Source: an uncultured Alistipes sp.
Lineage (GTDB): Bacteria > Bacteroidota > Bacteroidia > Bacteroidales > Rikenellaceae
Direction: 5' to 3'
DNA: 11,526 nt
Assembly (NCBI GenBank): GCA_900770585.1
Contig: CAAGKW010000205.1
Span: 1-11,526 of the forward strand
In this document: positions 1 to 6,261 of the stretch, piece after piece
Layout: every line of letters begins with the position of its first letter
How positions within the stretch are numbered: the stretch's first letter is position 1
The notes under the pieces: generated by a model
Seen by the model: the letters and a program-made list of their open reading frames with translations, nothing else
Told to the model about the DNA's origin: nothing
Database searches by the model: none
Position numbers and translations under genes: made by a program

Positions 1-377
1 ACCAGCATCACCACCCCCTCGCGCGAAAAAAGAGCCTCGAACGAAGTGGCAACCAACGCCACTCCACTCAACGCCGACAGGGCTACAAGCCAGATTATCA
101 GTCGTTTCATCGCCGCAATCGAGATCTCGCCACTCTGCAACGAGTAGACCATTCCTTGACGCTCGTCGGAGTCGGTACCGCGCAACGTGTCGCCCAATTC
201 GTTGGCTACGTTCGAGAGGATCTGCAACAACAACACCGTCAGGAGCGCCAATGCAAATCGTCCCGCGTGAAACGCCCCATCGGAGGCCGCCAACATCGTT
301 CCGAGCACTATGCCTGCCACCGACAGTGGCAACGTGCGCAAGCGAAACGAACGAAGATATGCTTTGAATTTACTCAT
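1..377 (-). CDS. menA: 1,4-dihydroxy-2-naphthoate polyprenyltransferase (MenA), N-terminal part, cut by window edge
   Basis: This integral membrane UbiA-family enzyme attaches a polyprenyl chain to 1,4-dihydroxy-2-naphthoate, giving demethylmenaquinone for the anaerobic electron transport chain. Only the first 125 codons lie in the window; the frame is open to position 1. Visible are the N-terminal RSFRLRTLPLSVAGIVLG segment (residues 9-26), hydrophobic stretches near 41-55 and 93-111, and the first Asp-rich prenyl-diphosphate/Mg site (N56, N59, D63, D69 in NVANELGDTLRGTD), followed by DERQG and YSLQSGEIS, which are typical of Bacteroidetes MenA. The ATG at 377 is the natural start: it overlaps the upstream gene's TGA as ATGA (374-377), which implies translational coupling. 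It is the last visible gene of a four-gene minus-strand run. The second Asp-rich motif lies outside the window. The MenA assignment is firm; a different UbiA substrate is unlikely given the NELGDTLRGTD motif. Confidence 0.92.
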   Translation of the reverse strand, partial: MSKFKAYLRSFRLRTLPLSVAGIVLGTMLAASDGAFHAGRFALALLTVLLLQILSNVANELGDTLRGTDSDERQGMVYSLQSGEISIAAMKRLIIWLVALSALSGVALVATSFEALFSREGVVML

Positions 378-1747
378 CGCTTTAACTCTTTTATATAACC
401 ACGCAAAATGCCGTCAATCAGGTCGTTAGACGACGGCCACTGCACATTGTCATTGACTATCTGCCCGCCACTCAGCACGAAAAATCGCGGGAAACTGCGC
501 ACTCGGATATAGCGATCGAGCGTCGCCTGCGCCTCATCGTCAAGCCAATAGTTTGTCGAGCGACTATCGGGCACGTCGACCGTCAGCGCCCACTGCGGAT
601 AGGGCGACGAAACGCACAACGAAACAAACTTAATCGGCTCGTTTTCAAGGCGTTTCTCCATTCGTCGCAGGTGTTTCATCTCACGAAGACAGGGCGGACA
701 CCACGTTGCCCAGACATCGACATAGATCACCTTCGAGTGCGATTCGGCAAGCAGGCGCTCGAAGGTATGCTCGGTAAATCGACGCATATCGGCACGCCCG
801 CGACGTTTTGCATCGAATTGCGCAAGCACCTCATCACCAATCAATTGGCGATCAAAAATCAGTTCAAGCACCGAGGGCAAAACCCTATCGGCAAGCGCCA
901 TATTGAGGAGAATCGAGCCAGCAACATCGCGCTCTGCGGGACTCGGCTCCAACTCCGCAACTCGTTCAAGCGCAGCTACATAGGCACCCGCATAGTCGCG
1001 CTGAAATCGCAAGCCCATCGTGTGCGAATCGCTCAGATAGCAGTCGCGCACCATATTCGCAACATAATCGACATAGTCCAGGCAGATGATCGCCGACGAG
1101 TCGAGCGGAAAGCGCTCACGGTTGTACAAGGTCGCTACCGACACACTATCAACGAGCGCGTTACGACGCAGATACTCAGTCGCATAGCCCGCATTTCGAT
1201 AGCGAATCTCTGCCTCGGCCCACTGCCTCAACAACTGCGGTGCGTCGTCCAATTCGCGCAACATTCGCTTGCGTTCGATCTCGATATTGCGATCGAGGAT
1301 CGCGACAAACTCCTCGGCCGTAGCCGCCTTATACGAGGGGGTAAAGCCACGGAAGTTCATCTTTTTCAGGTAGTTATTTAGTCGTTGATTGATCTCGCCC
1401 GCCGTACCCGTAAATCGAGGTTCGCCATCGACATACTCAATGTTCAGGTTCTGCTCGGGCGCAACAAGCACACGCGCAAGCACCTCATTACCAGCGCATA
1501 CAGCCACCTCTGCAACCCCCTCAACAGGCACATTGACCTCGAAACGTCCCCCGTGGCAATGCGCATCGAGCGACGATCGTTGCAACTCCGAATCGGCATA
1601 CTGCACCGACACCATACCATCGTACGTCGCCGCCACCCGACCCGAAACGTGAGCCGACGTACTCTGTGCCGAGGCCTCAAAACAGATTATGCTGACAACC
1701 GCAATGGTCATCAGCATAGTCCATAAAGATCTGCGCCCCAGCAACAT
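374..1747 (-). CDS. exported TlpA-family thioredoxin-like protein with DUF4369-like N-terminal domain
   Basis: This 457-residue protein is probably a periplasmic or envelope thiol-disulfide oxidoreductase. Residues 1-27 form a signal peptide: Arg5/Arg6, a hydrophobic core to about residue 23, and cleavage after ASA before Q28. The Cys at 22 lacks a proper lipobox. Next comes a beta-rich DUF4369-like domain (about 30-140), then a helical linker (about 145-310). The C-terminal thioredoxin fold (about 320-457) has the TlpA active site W-C-P-P-C (C350, C353) and a candidate cis-proline at P420 (SFPRFFVL). The frame stays open to 1921, but that extension runs inside meaB and reads as Arg-rich nonsense. 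The ATG at 1747 lies 8 nt after the meaB stop and gives a proper signal peptide, so I chose it. The stop overlaps the menA start. The partner protein is unknown; such proteins often keep other envelope cysteines reduced. The fold is confident, the physiological role is not. Confidence 0.85.
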   Translation of the reverse strand: MLLGRRSLWTMLMTIAVVSIICFEASAQSTSAHVSGRVAATYDGMVSVQYADSELQRSSLDAHCHGGRFEVNVPVEGVAEVAVCAGNEVLARVLVAPEQNLNIEYVDGEPRFTGTAGEINQRLNNYLKKMNFRGFTPSYKAATAEEFVAILDRNIEIERKRMLRELDDAPQLLRQWAEAEIRYRNAGYATEYLRRNALVDSVSVATLYNRERFPLDSSAIICLDYVDYVANMVRDCYLSDSHTMGLRFQRDYAGAYVAALERVAELEPSPAERDVAGSILLNMALADRVLPSVLELIFDRQLIGDEVLAQFDAKRRGRADMRRFTEHTFERLLAESHSKVIYVDVWATWCPPCLREMKHLRRMEKRLENEPIKFVSLCVSSPYPQWALTVDVPDSRSTNYWLDDEAQATLDRYIRVRSFPRFFVLSGGQIVNDNVQWPSSNDLIDGILRGYIKELKR

Positions 1748-1755
1748 ACTACGCA

Positions 1756-2871
1756 CTATTTCTTTCCGCCAAAGTAGAGGTCGAGCAACTCCTTCGCCGC
1801 CACGAACGAACTGAGCTGATCGCCCAGCACACGCTTTTCGTACTCGGGAATCAGGCTCTCGATCTTCTCGTTCAGATAGAACGAGCTGCGCAGTGCGTCG
1901 TTGATCGTTTCGTACATCCAATACTTATTCTGGCGGTTGCGGTTGTGGCGGAAGTAGCCATTGGCCTTGATGAATTCGAGATACTCCTCGACACCCTTCC
2001 AGACCTCCTCCAAGCCCACCTTGTCGACCGACGAGCAGGTGAACACCTGCGGACGCCACTCCGACTCGGGCATCGGGAACAACATCAGCGCATTCTGGAA
2101 CTGGCGACGCGCCAACTTCGCACGCAGAACGTTCTCGCCGTCGGCCTTGGTAATAACCATTATATCAGCCATTTCCATAATACCACGTTTGATACCCTGC
2201 AACTCGTCGCCCGCACCTGCGATCTGCAACAGCATAAACATATCGACCATCGAGTGCACAGCCGTTTCGGACTGACCCACACCCACCGTCTCGATAAAGA
2301 TCACATCGAAGCCCGCCGCCTCGCACAGCACCACCGTCTCGCGTGTCTTACGAGCCACACCGCCCAGCGAACCTGCCGAGGGCGAAGGGCGAATAAACAC
2401 ATCGGGATTCGACGAGATGCTCTCCATACGGGTCTTGTCGCCCAGAATCGAACCACCGCTACGCTCCGAGCTGGGGTCGATAGCCAACACCGCCAACTTG
2501 TGACGCAACGAGGTGACCATATTACCCACCGCCTCGATGAAGGTCGATTTACCGGCACCCGGCACACCCGTGATACCGATACGCACCGACTTGCCGCTAT
2601 AAGGCAGACAGCGTTCGATGATCTGCTGAGCCATATCGTAGTGGTCGGGATTGTTGCTCTCGATGAGCGTAATCGCCTGCGACAGGATGGTGATATCTGC
2701 CGCCAGAATACCGCGCACGTAGTCATCGACCGTCAGGCGCGGCTTGCGTTTACGCACAAAATAGGGATTGACAATGGGCTGATCGCTAACACCTTCGGCC
2801 ACGCTCAGCGCGCTATCGTGATGGGCATCGCAATGCTCCTTCTCGTAATGTTCGATTTTGGTAAAAGCCAT
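1756..2871 (-). CDS. meaB: methylmalonyl-CoA mutase-associated GTPase MeaB (ArgK family)
   Basis: This cytosolic G3E P-loop GTPase is a chaperone of adenosylcobalamin-dependent methylmalonyl-CoA mutase. In characterised relatives it gates cofactor loading and protects or repairs the mutase. The 371-residue length is slightly longer than usual because of a roughly 45-residue N-terminal extension. Motifs in order: Walker A GVPGAGKST (102-110); AIDPSSERSGGSILGDKTRM (130-149), the family signature; the switch region ETVGVGQSE (194-202); AGAGDELQG (218-226); and the base-recognition motif TKAD (241-244), in place of NKxD. All nucleotide-binding residues look intact. No mutase gene is in the window, so MeaB is encoded apart from its client here. 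It lies 22 nt after the small redoxin gene and 8 nt before the TlpA-type gene, so it is probably co-transcribed with both and with menA. The old name ArgK (arginine transport kinase) is misleading for this family. Confidence 0.95.
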   Translation of the reverse strand: MAFTKIEHYEKEHCDAHHDSALSVAEGVSDQPIVNPYFVRKRKPRLTVDDYVRGILAADITILSQAITLIESNNPDHYDMAQQIIERCLPYSGKSVRIGITGVPGAGKSTFIEAVGNMVTSLRHKLAVLAIDPSSERSGGSILGDKTRMESISSNPDVFIRPSPSAGSLGGVARKTRETVVLCEAAGFDVIFIETVGVGQSETAVHSMVDMFMLLQIAGAGDELQGIKRGIMEMADIMVITKADGENVLRAKLARRQFQNALMLFPMPESEWRPQVFTCSSVDKVGLEEVWKGVEEYLEFIKANGYFRHNRNRQNKYWMYETINDALRSSFYLNEKIESLIPEYEKRVLGDQLSSFVAAKELLDLYFGGKK

Positions 2872-2893
2872 ATTTGGATTAGTTTTTTGTCGG

Positions 2894-3358
2894 TTATTTC
2901 AGATTTCGTTTGATACTCTCCGATGTTGCCAGCTTCGGGTTGCCGATCCACTGAGCGCGCCCCTTCGGATCGACCAGCACCCCAAAGGGCACATAGCGAA
3001 TTCCATAACTCTTGAAGACCCTCTCAGAAAGGTCAATTGCCACATAGAAACGCTCGCTCATATATCGCGCCAGCGAGGGGGCAATGCGCTCCTTCGGTTC
3101 CATCGCAACCACAATCACTCGTTCGTTTTTCATCGCGCGCGCCAACGAGTCGATATGGGGCAACGTTTCGACACAAGGCTGGCTCTCAGTGTGATAGAAC
3201 ACCAACAATGTTGCTCGTCGGTCATCCTCCGAGGGTTGTGCTCCGAGCCACTCTGTGGGGCGGAAATCGGGCACTCGCTCGCCAATGACGATCTCCTGCG
3301 CGCGCACTGCCAACGACGCAACGAGCGCAACGAGGGTGAGAAATATGGTTCGTTTCAT
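2894..3358 (-). CDS. small exported thioredoxin-like protein with SxxC instead of CxxC
   Basis: This 154-residue protein has a signal peptide (K2, R3, hydrophobic core to about 18, likely cleavage after VRA at residue 20) followed by one compact TlpA/AhpC-like redoxin domain. The fold is indicated by the VPDFRPTEW start (29-37), the LLVFYHTESQPCVETLP active-site segment (51-67), a predicted strand VIVVAMEP (81-88) and the YVPFGVLVDPKGR segment with likely cis-proline P124. Aligned on the conserved Pro-Cys and the Pro five residues later, the first cysteine of CxxC is Ser59 (codon AGC) while Cys62 remains. Ordinary dithiol oxidoreductase chemistry therefore looks impossible; the protein may use a single thiol, bind partners or be structural. 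It heads the minus-strand run ending in menA, with meaB 22 nt downstream. A weak -7-like TATCTTCG lies about 85 nt upstream. No further functional name is justified. Confidence 0.8.
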   Translation of the reverse strand: MKRTIFLTLVALVASLAVRAQEIVIGERVPDFRPTEWLGAQPSEDDRRATLLVFYHTESQPCVETLPHIDSLARAMKNERVIVVAMEPKERIAPSLARYMSERFYVAIDLSERVFKSYGIRYVPFGVLVDPKGRAQWIGNPKLATSESIKRNLK

Positions 3359-3441
3359 AGTGATCGGTTTTGAAGGTCAATCATTCCAACTCGCGCGCCA
3401 AAGAGCCACCACTTACGCACGTGTGCGCGCGATTCCTACTG

Positions 3442-3449
3442 CGAAGATA
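3442..3449 (-). promoter_or_regulatory. weak candidate -7 box for the redoxin-meaB-tlpA-menA run
   Basis: On the minus strand this reads TATCTTCG, one mismatch from the Bacteroidetes -7 consensus TAnnTTTG. It lies 83 nt before the redoxin start. The nearest upstream TTG is only 16 nt away, shorter than the usual 19-20, so this is the best of poor choices. The terminator at 3560-3591 separates this run from efp, so a promoter somewhere in 3359-3559 is expected. Confidence 0.28.
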
Positions 3450-3532
3450 GCGAATAATTGTCGAACAACCTACCCCACGGGCGATTATTTTTCATTTTTC
3501 GTCACTTTGCGCCCCGACTATGCGCCTCGTCA

Positions 3533-3559
3533 CACCGCCACAAGCACCGCCACAAGCAC
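3533..3559. repeat. 12-nt tandem duplication beside the efp terminator
   Basis: The unit CACCGCCACAAG occurs twice in tandem (3533-3544, 3545-3556), followed by a partial third copy (CAC). It abuts the A/T tract of the efp terminator. It is non-coding and is probably a replication-slippage duplication. Confidence 0.7.
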
Positions 3560-3591
3560 AAAAAAAAGAGCCACCCCACGCGGGGCAGCTC
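3560..3591 (-). terminator. Rho-independent terminator of efp
   Basis: On the minus strand, GAGCTGCCCC and GGGGTGGCTC form a 10-bp stem (two central G-T wobbles) with the 4-nt loop GCGT (3568-3591), followed at once by eight T's (3567-3560). It starts 27 nt after the efp stop. It isolates efp from the redoxin-meaB run downstream. Confidence 0.93.
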
Positions 3592-3618
3592 CTTAGTTTT
3601 GCAAAGCGTTCGCTCGGC

Positions 3619-4191
3619 TTACTTAATACGCTCGTAGTACTCGCGGGTGCGGGTATCGACACGGATCTTGTCGCCAGTGTTGATGAACAGAGGTACGCGA
3701 ACGGTTGCGCCGGTGTTAACCACTGCGGGCTTCAACGAGTTGGTCGAAGCGGTATCGCCCTTGATACCCGGCTCGGTGTAGGTAACCTCCATATCAACGA
3801 TCGGGGGAAGCTCAGCCGACAGAACAACCTCCTTATCGGTGTGGAACATAACCTCAACGATCTGGCCGTCAGCCATCAGGTCGTAGTTGTTGATCAGGTT
3901 CTTGTCGATGTTGATCTCCTCGAAGGTCTCGGTGTGCATAAAGTGTGCACCCAGATCGTCCTCATAGGTGAACTGATAGGGACGACGCTCAACGCGTACC
4001 TGCTCGATCTTCTGACCTACCGACGAGAAAGTGTTCTCCAATACGCGGCCGTTTTCGAGGTTCTTGAGCTTCGAGCGTACGAATGCGGGGCCTTTGCCCG
4101 GCTTGCAGTGCTGGAAATCGACAACAATAAAGGTCTTGCCGTCCATCTCGATGCACATACCGATCTTAATGTCTGCTGCTGTAATCTGCAT
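3619..4191 (-). CDS. efp: translation elongation factor P
   Basis: EF-P binds the ribosome between the P and E sites and relieves stalling at consecutive prolines. The 190-residue length is normal for the family (about 188). The KOW-like N-terminal domain carries the loop that reaches the peptidyl-transferase centre: KPGKGPAFVRSKLKNL (30-45), with the functional lysine at K33. The two OB domains follow, including the family C-terminal pattern PAVVNTGATVRVPLFINTGDKIRVDTRTREYYER. The tip of the loop is the palindrome PGKGP. An actinobacterial EF-P subfamily with this loop has been reported to work with an unmodified lysine, and no modification gene (epmA, epmB, earP) is visible nearby. The ATG at 4191 gives the conserved N-terminus. 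It has its own good promoter (4236-4266) and a strong terminator, so it is probably a single-gene unit, with possible read-in from the deacetylase gene. Confidence 0.97.
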   Translation of the reverse strand: MQITAADIKIGMCIEMDGKTFIVVDFQHCKPGKGPAFVRSKLKNLENGRVLENTFSSVGQKIEQVRVERRPYQFTYEDDLGAHFMHTETFEEINIDKNLINNYDLMADGQIVEVMFHTDKEVVLSAELPPIVDMEVTYTEPGIKGDTASTNSLKPAVVNTGATVRVPLFINTGDKIRVDTRTREYYERIK

Positions 4192-4235
4192 AAGAAAATT
4201 GTATAATTTAATTAGTTATTGTCGTTTAACGGCCA

Positions 4236-4266
4236 CAAAAGTAACACTTTTCCCGAAAGTTTCAAA
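4236..4266 (-). promoter_or_regulatory. efp promoter (Bacteroidetes sigma-A type)
   Basis: On the minus strand, TTTG (4266-4263), a 19-nt spacer and TACTTTTG (4243-4236) match the TTTG/TAnnTTTG consensus exactly. The predicted transcript start is near 4229, giving a leader of about 38 nt that is AT-rich and lacks a Shine-Dalgarno sequence. Confidence 0.8.
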
Positions 4267-4314
4267 AAAAATCGTGCTCACTTTCTCATTATCAGCCTTT
4301 GGCGGTCGTGCGTG

Positions 4315-4920
4315 CTACTCGATACGGGCGCAGCGCAGTCCGCGACGACGGATCTCTTCGAGCGTTCGGGGCAGGGCGTAGCGCATATTGCGGAAGGCCT
4401 TGACCGAGTCGTGGAAGACGATAATCGCACCGCCCTCGATATAGGGCACAACATTGCGCAGGCAGGTGGCGGGGGTGATCTTACGGTTGTAGTCGCGCGA
4501 TATTACATCCCACATAATCAGTCGATAACGCGGTGCGAGTGCTCGCGTCTGGGCGGGGGTGATGCGTGCGTATGGGGGTCGGAACAGGTCGCTCTGAATC
4601 AGGTCGGCCGCGAAATCGACGTCCTCGACATAGCGGTCGGTAGGCATACTCCACCCCTTCTGGTGCGAGTAGGTGTGGTTGCCCACGCGGTGTCCCGCAT
4701 CGAGAATGCGCTGATAGAGATCGGGATAAGCCTCGACATTTTTGCCCAAACAGAAGAACGTGGCTTTGGCATCGTACTTGTCGAGCGTAGCCAGGATCCA
4801 CTCGGTGATACCGGGCGTCGGGCCATCATCGAACGTGAGAAAGACATTCTCTTGGTCCTCGATATCCCAAACGAGATCGGGCATCAGGCGGCGCAGGAAT
4901 TTAGGCGGTTTCAGACGCAT
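4315..4920 (-). CDS. NodB-type polysaccharide deacetylase family protein
   Basis: This 201-residue carbohydrate esterase family 4 protein is a metal-dependent hydrolase removing N- or O-acetyl groups from a polysaccharide or peptidoglycan. The motifs lie in order: LTFDDGP (28-34; D31 catalytic base, D32 metal ligand), HTYSH (82-86; H82 and H86 metal ligands), RPPY (114-117), MWD (136-138) and VFHD (168-171, catalytic His170). All key residues are present. There is no signal peptide, so export is unclear. An upstream in-frame ATG at 4983 would add 21 residues (MDFDTIIATFVQLK...), but the -7 promoter element at 4953-4960 falls inside that extension and relatives begin near MRxKPPKFLR, so I chose 4920. 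It is divergent from the DUF4837 gene. No clear terminator follows, so some transcripts may continue into efp. The substrate cannot be told from sequence. Confidence 0.88.
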   Translation of the reverse strand: MRLKPPKFLRRLMPDLVWDIEDQENVFLTFDDGPTPGITEWILATLDKYDAKATFFCLGKNVEAYPDLYQRILDAGHRVGNHTYSHQKGWSMPTDRYVEDVDFAADLIQSDLFRPPYARITPAQTRALAPRYRLIMWDVISRDYNRKITPATCLRNVVPYIEGGAIIVFHDSVKAFRNMRYALPRTLEEIRRRGLRCARIE

Positions 4921-4952
4921 TGCGAAGATTGCTTTAAATGTTTTTAGTTGCA

Positions 4953-4960
4953 CAAAAGTA
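4953..4960 (-). promoter_or_regulatory. -7 promoter element for the polysaccharide deacetylase gene
   Basis: The minus strand reads TACTTTTG, an exact TAnnTTTG and identical to the efp -7 box. The predicted transcript start is near 4946, about 25 nt before the ATG at 4920. The only upstream TTTG is 13 nt away instead of 19-20, so the -33 half is weak. Its position supports the downstream start codon. Confidence 0.55.
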
Positions 4961-4998
4961 GCAATGATTGTGTCAAAATCCATTTTTTCGGGCGAAAA

Positions 4999-5030
4999 TT
5001 TGCATAACTAAACAAATAGTTATATATTTG
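4999..5030 (+). promoter_or_regulatory. promoter of the DUF4837 lipoprotein gene
   Basis: TTTG (4999-5002), a 20-nt spacer and TATATTTG (5023-5030) match the Bacteroidetes consensus. The spacer is very AT-rich. The predicted transcript start is near 5037, leaving a leader of about 39 nt that contains no Shine-Dalgarno sequence. The promoter lies back to back with that of the deacetylase gene. Confidence 0.78.
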
Positions 5031-5075
5031 TCCTACCGATTTTCGTAATAATCAACAAAACATACCGAATCAACT

Positions 5076-6095
5076 ATGAAAACCATTTCGAAACTCATTG
5101 CAATTGTTGCTCTGGTTGCCGGCCTCTCGGCTTGCGACGCATTCAAAACCGCCGACAACCTCGACCGTCCCGTTTCGCAGGGCTCACCCTACGAGCTGAT
5201 CGTCATCGCCGAAAACGATGAGTGGCAGGGCGAGTTGGGTGATACGTTGCGTGCCGTCTTGCAGCAGCCCGTGCCCGTGCTGAACCAGACCGAACCGCTG
5301 TTCGACCTGCTGCGCACACTGCCCTCGGGTTTCAAAAACCTCGTTCAGCGTCACCGCAACATCCTCGATATCGACATCAATCCCAAGCACTCGGAGGCTG
5401 GTCTGAGCGTTCAGTACGACCGTTTCTCGTCACCTCAGGTGATTCTGCAACTGACTGCACCCAACCTCAAATCGGCAACCGCCTTCGTCGACGCCAATCG
5501 CCAGATGTTGTTGCAGGTGCTCGAATCAACCGAGCGCGACCGCACCATCGCCTACGGCAAGCGTTACTATGAGAAGGGACTGTTGCAGCTGCTCTACGAC
5601 AAGTTCGGTGTAACGATGAATGTTCCGAAGGGTTATGTTCTTCGCAATCAGACCGATGACTTCGCTTGGATCTCATTCGAAATGCCCCAATCGAGTATGG
5701 GTTTCTTCATCTACTCGTACCCCTATACCGGCCCGAAAGACCTCTCGCACGACGCACTGCTTGCGGCTCGCAACAAGTACGCCGCACTGATTCCCGGTCC
5801 GTCGGACGGCTCGTATATGACCACTGCCGAGATCTACGATCCCGACTACCGCACCTTCCGCAGCGAGGGTCGTCTGTGGGTTGAACTGCGCGGTTTCTGG
5901 GATGTGGCAAATGATTTTATGGGTGGCCCGTTCGTAAGCTACACGACTGTTAACACCACTACAAATGAGGTGGTTACGCTCGACTGCTACGTCTATTCGC
6001 CCAAGCTCCCCAAGCGCAACTATATGCGCGAGTTGGAGCACCTGCGTTACCTGATCTCGTTCCCCGAGGACGCACCCGCACCGCAGGCAGAGTAA
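5076..6095 (+). CDS. DUF4837 family lipoprotein
   Basis: This 339-residue protein of unknown function belongs to a family found in Bacteroidetes. The N-terminus is a lipoprotein signal: K2, K6, a hydrophobic core, and the lipobox LSAC with Cys20 as the lipidated residue. The acidic surface-export signal usual after the Cys in this phylum is not obvious (D-A-F-K), so a periplasm-facing anchor is likelier. The body shows family-typical segments: YELIVIAENDEWQGELGDTLRAVL (39-62), PVLNQTEPLFDLLRTLPSGFKNL (67-89) and RHRNILDIDI (92-101). A second half holds FAWISFEMP, GFFIYSYPYTG, a Trp/Tyr-rich LWVELRGFWDV and FVSYTTVN; the C-terminus has PKRNYMRELEHLRYLISFP. No enzyme motif is visible. It is transcribed alone, between its own promoter (4999-5030) and a terminator (6121-6150). 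Confidence 0.88.
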   Translation: MKTISKLIAIVALVAGLSACDAFKTADNLDRPVSQGSPYELIVIAENDEWQGELGDTLRAVLQQPVPVLNQTEPLFDLLRTLPSGFKNLVQRHRNILDIDINPKHSEAGLSVQYDRFSSPQVILQLTAPNLKSATAFVDANRQMLLQVLESTERDRTIAYGKRYYEKGLLQLLYDKFGVTMNVPKGYVLRNQTDDFAWISFEMPQSSMGFFIYSYPYTGPKDLSHDALLAARNKYAALIPGPSDGSYMTTAEIYDPDYRTFRSEGRLWVELRGFWDVANDFMGGPFVSYTTVNTTTNEVVTLDCYVYSPKLPKRNYMRELEHLRYLISFPEDAPAPQAE

Positions 6096-6120
6096 CGCTT
6101 AGTTTGTGTTTGTTGAATAA

Positions 6121-6150
6121 GAGAGCCACCTCACGGGGTGGCTCTTTGTT
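6121..6150 (+). terminator. Rho-independent terminator of the DUF4837 gene
   Basis: GAGCCACC (6123-6130) and GGTGGCTC (6137-6144) form a perfect 8-bp stem, extended by A6122-T6145, with the 6-nt loop TCACGG. The T-rich tail TTTGTTGTT follows. It begins about 27 nt after the stop codon. Confidence 0.9.
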
Positions 6151-6173
6151 GTTATGATATAGAGGTTTGTTTC

Positions 6174-6199
6174 AAAAAAAAGCGAAATCGGAGATTTCG
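6174..6199 (-). terminator. second, AT-richer terminator-like hairpin downstream of clpB
   Basis: On the minus strand, CGAAATC, the loop TCC and GATTTCG form a perfect 7-bp stem (6199-6183), followed by one C and eight T's (6181-6174). It lies beyond the first clpB terminator and the GC hairpin, and would catch read-through from clpB before it reaches the DUF4837 gene. Confidence 0.65.
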
Positions 6200-6200
6200 T

Positions 6201-6250
6201 CATCATGGGGGGGCCGGCCTTTGGCCGCGCCCCCCCCCCCGCCAATGATG
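6201..6250. repeat. long GC hairpin with G7 and C11 homopolymer arms
   Basis: The inverted repeat reads inward from both ends. CATCAT (6201-6206) pairs with ATGATG (6245-6250), G7 (6207-6213) with seven of the eleven C's (6230-6240), and GGCC (6216-6219) with GGCC (6223-6226) around a TTT loop. With C6228 bulged, the inner stem reaches about 13 bp, almost all GC. There is no T tail, so it is not a simple terminator. It lies between two minus-strand terminators in convergent intergenic DNA and resembles a dispersed intergenic palindrome. Confidence 0.7.
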
Positions 6251-6261
6251 AGCATACAAAG

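Noticed and set aside
1748..1921. N-terminal extension of the TlpA-type protein into meaB
   Set aside because: The extension overlaps the conserved meaB C-terminus in another frame and would bury the signal peptide. The ATG at 1747 fits the operon spacing.
1945..2913. 322-codon open frame on the plus strand opposite meaB
   Set aside because: The same kind of antisense shadow: His/Arg/Thr-rich translation with no motif, fully covered by a clear MeaB.
3502..3509. TCACTTTG as a plus-strand -7 box that would drive an antisense RNA into efp
   Set aside because: It has a mismatch at the key A position, has no -33 partner, and would run directly into the efp terminator hairpin.
4263..4271. T8 run on the minus strand after the deacetylase gene as a terminator
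   Set aside because: No convincing stem precedes it, only a tiny GTG-AG-CAC fold. The run is better explained as the -33 part of the efp promoter.
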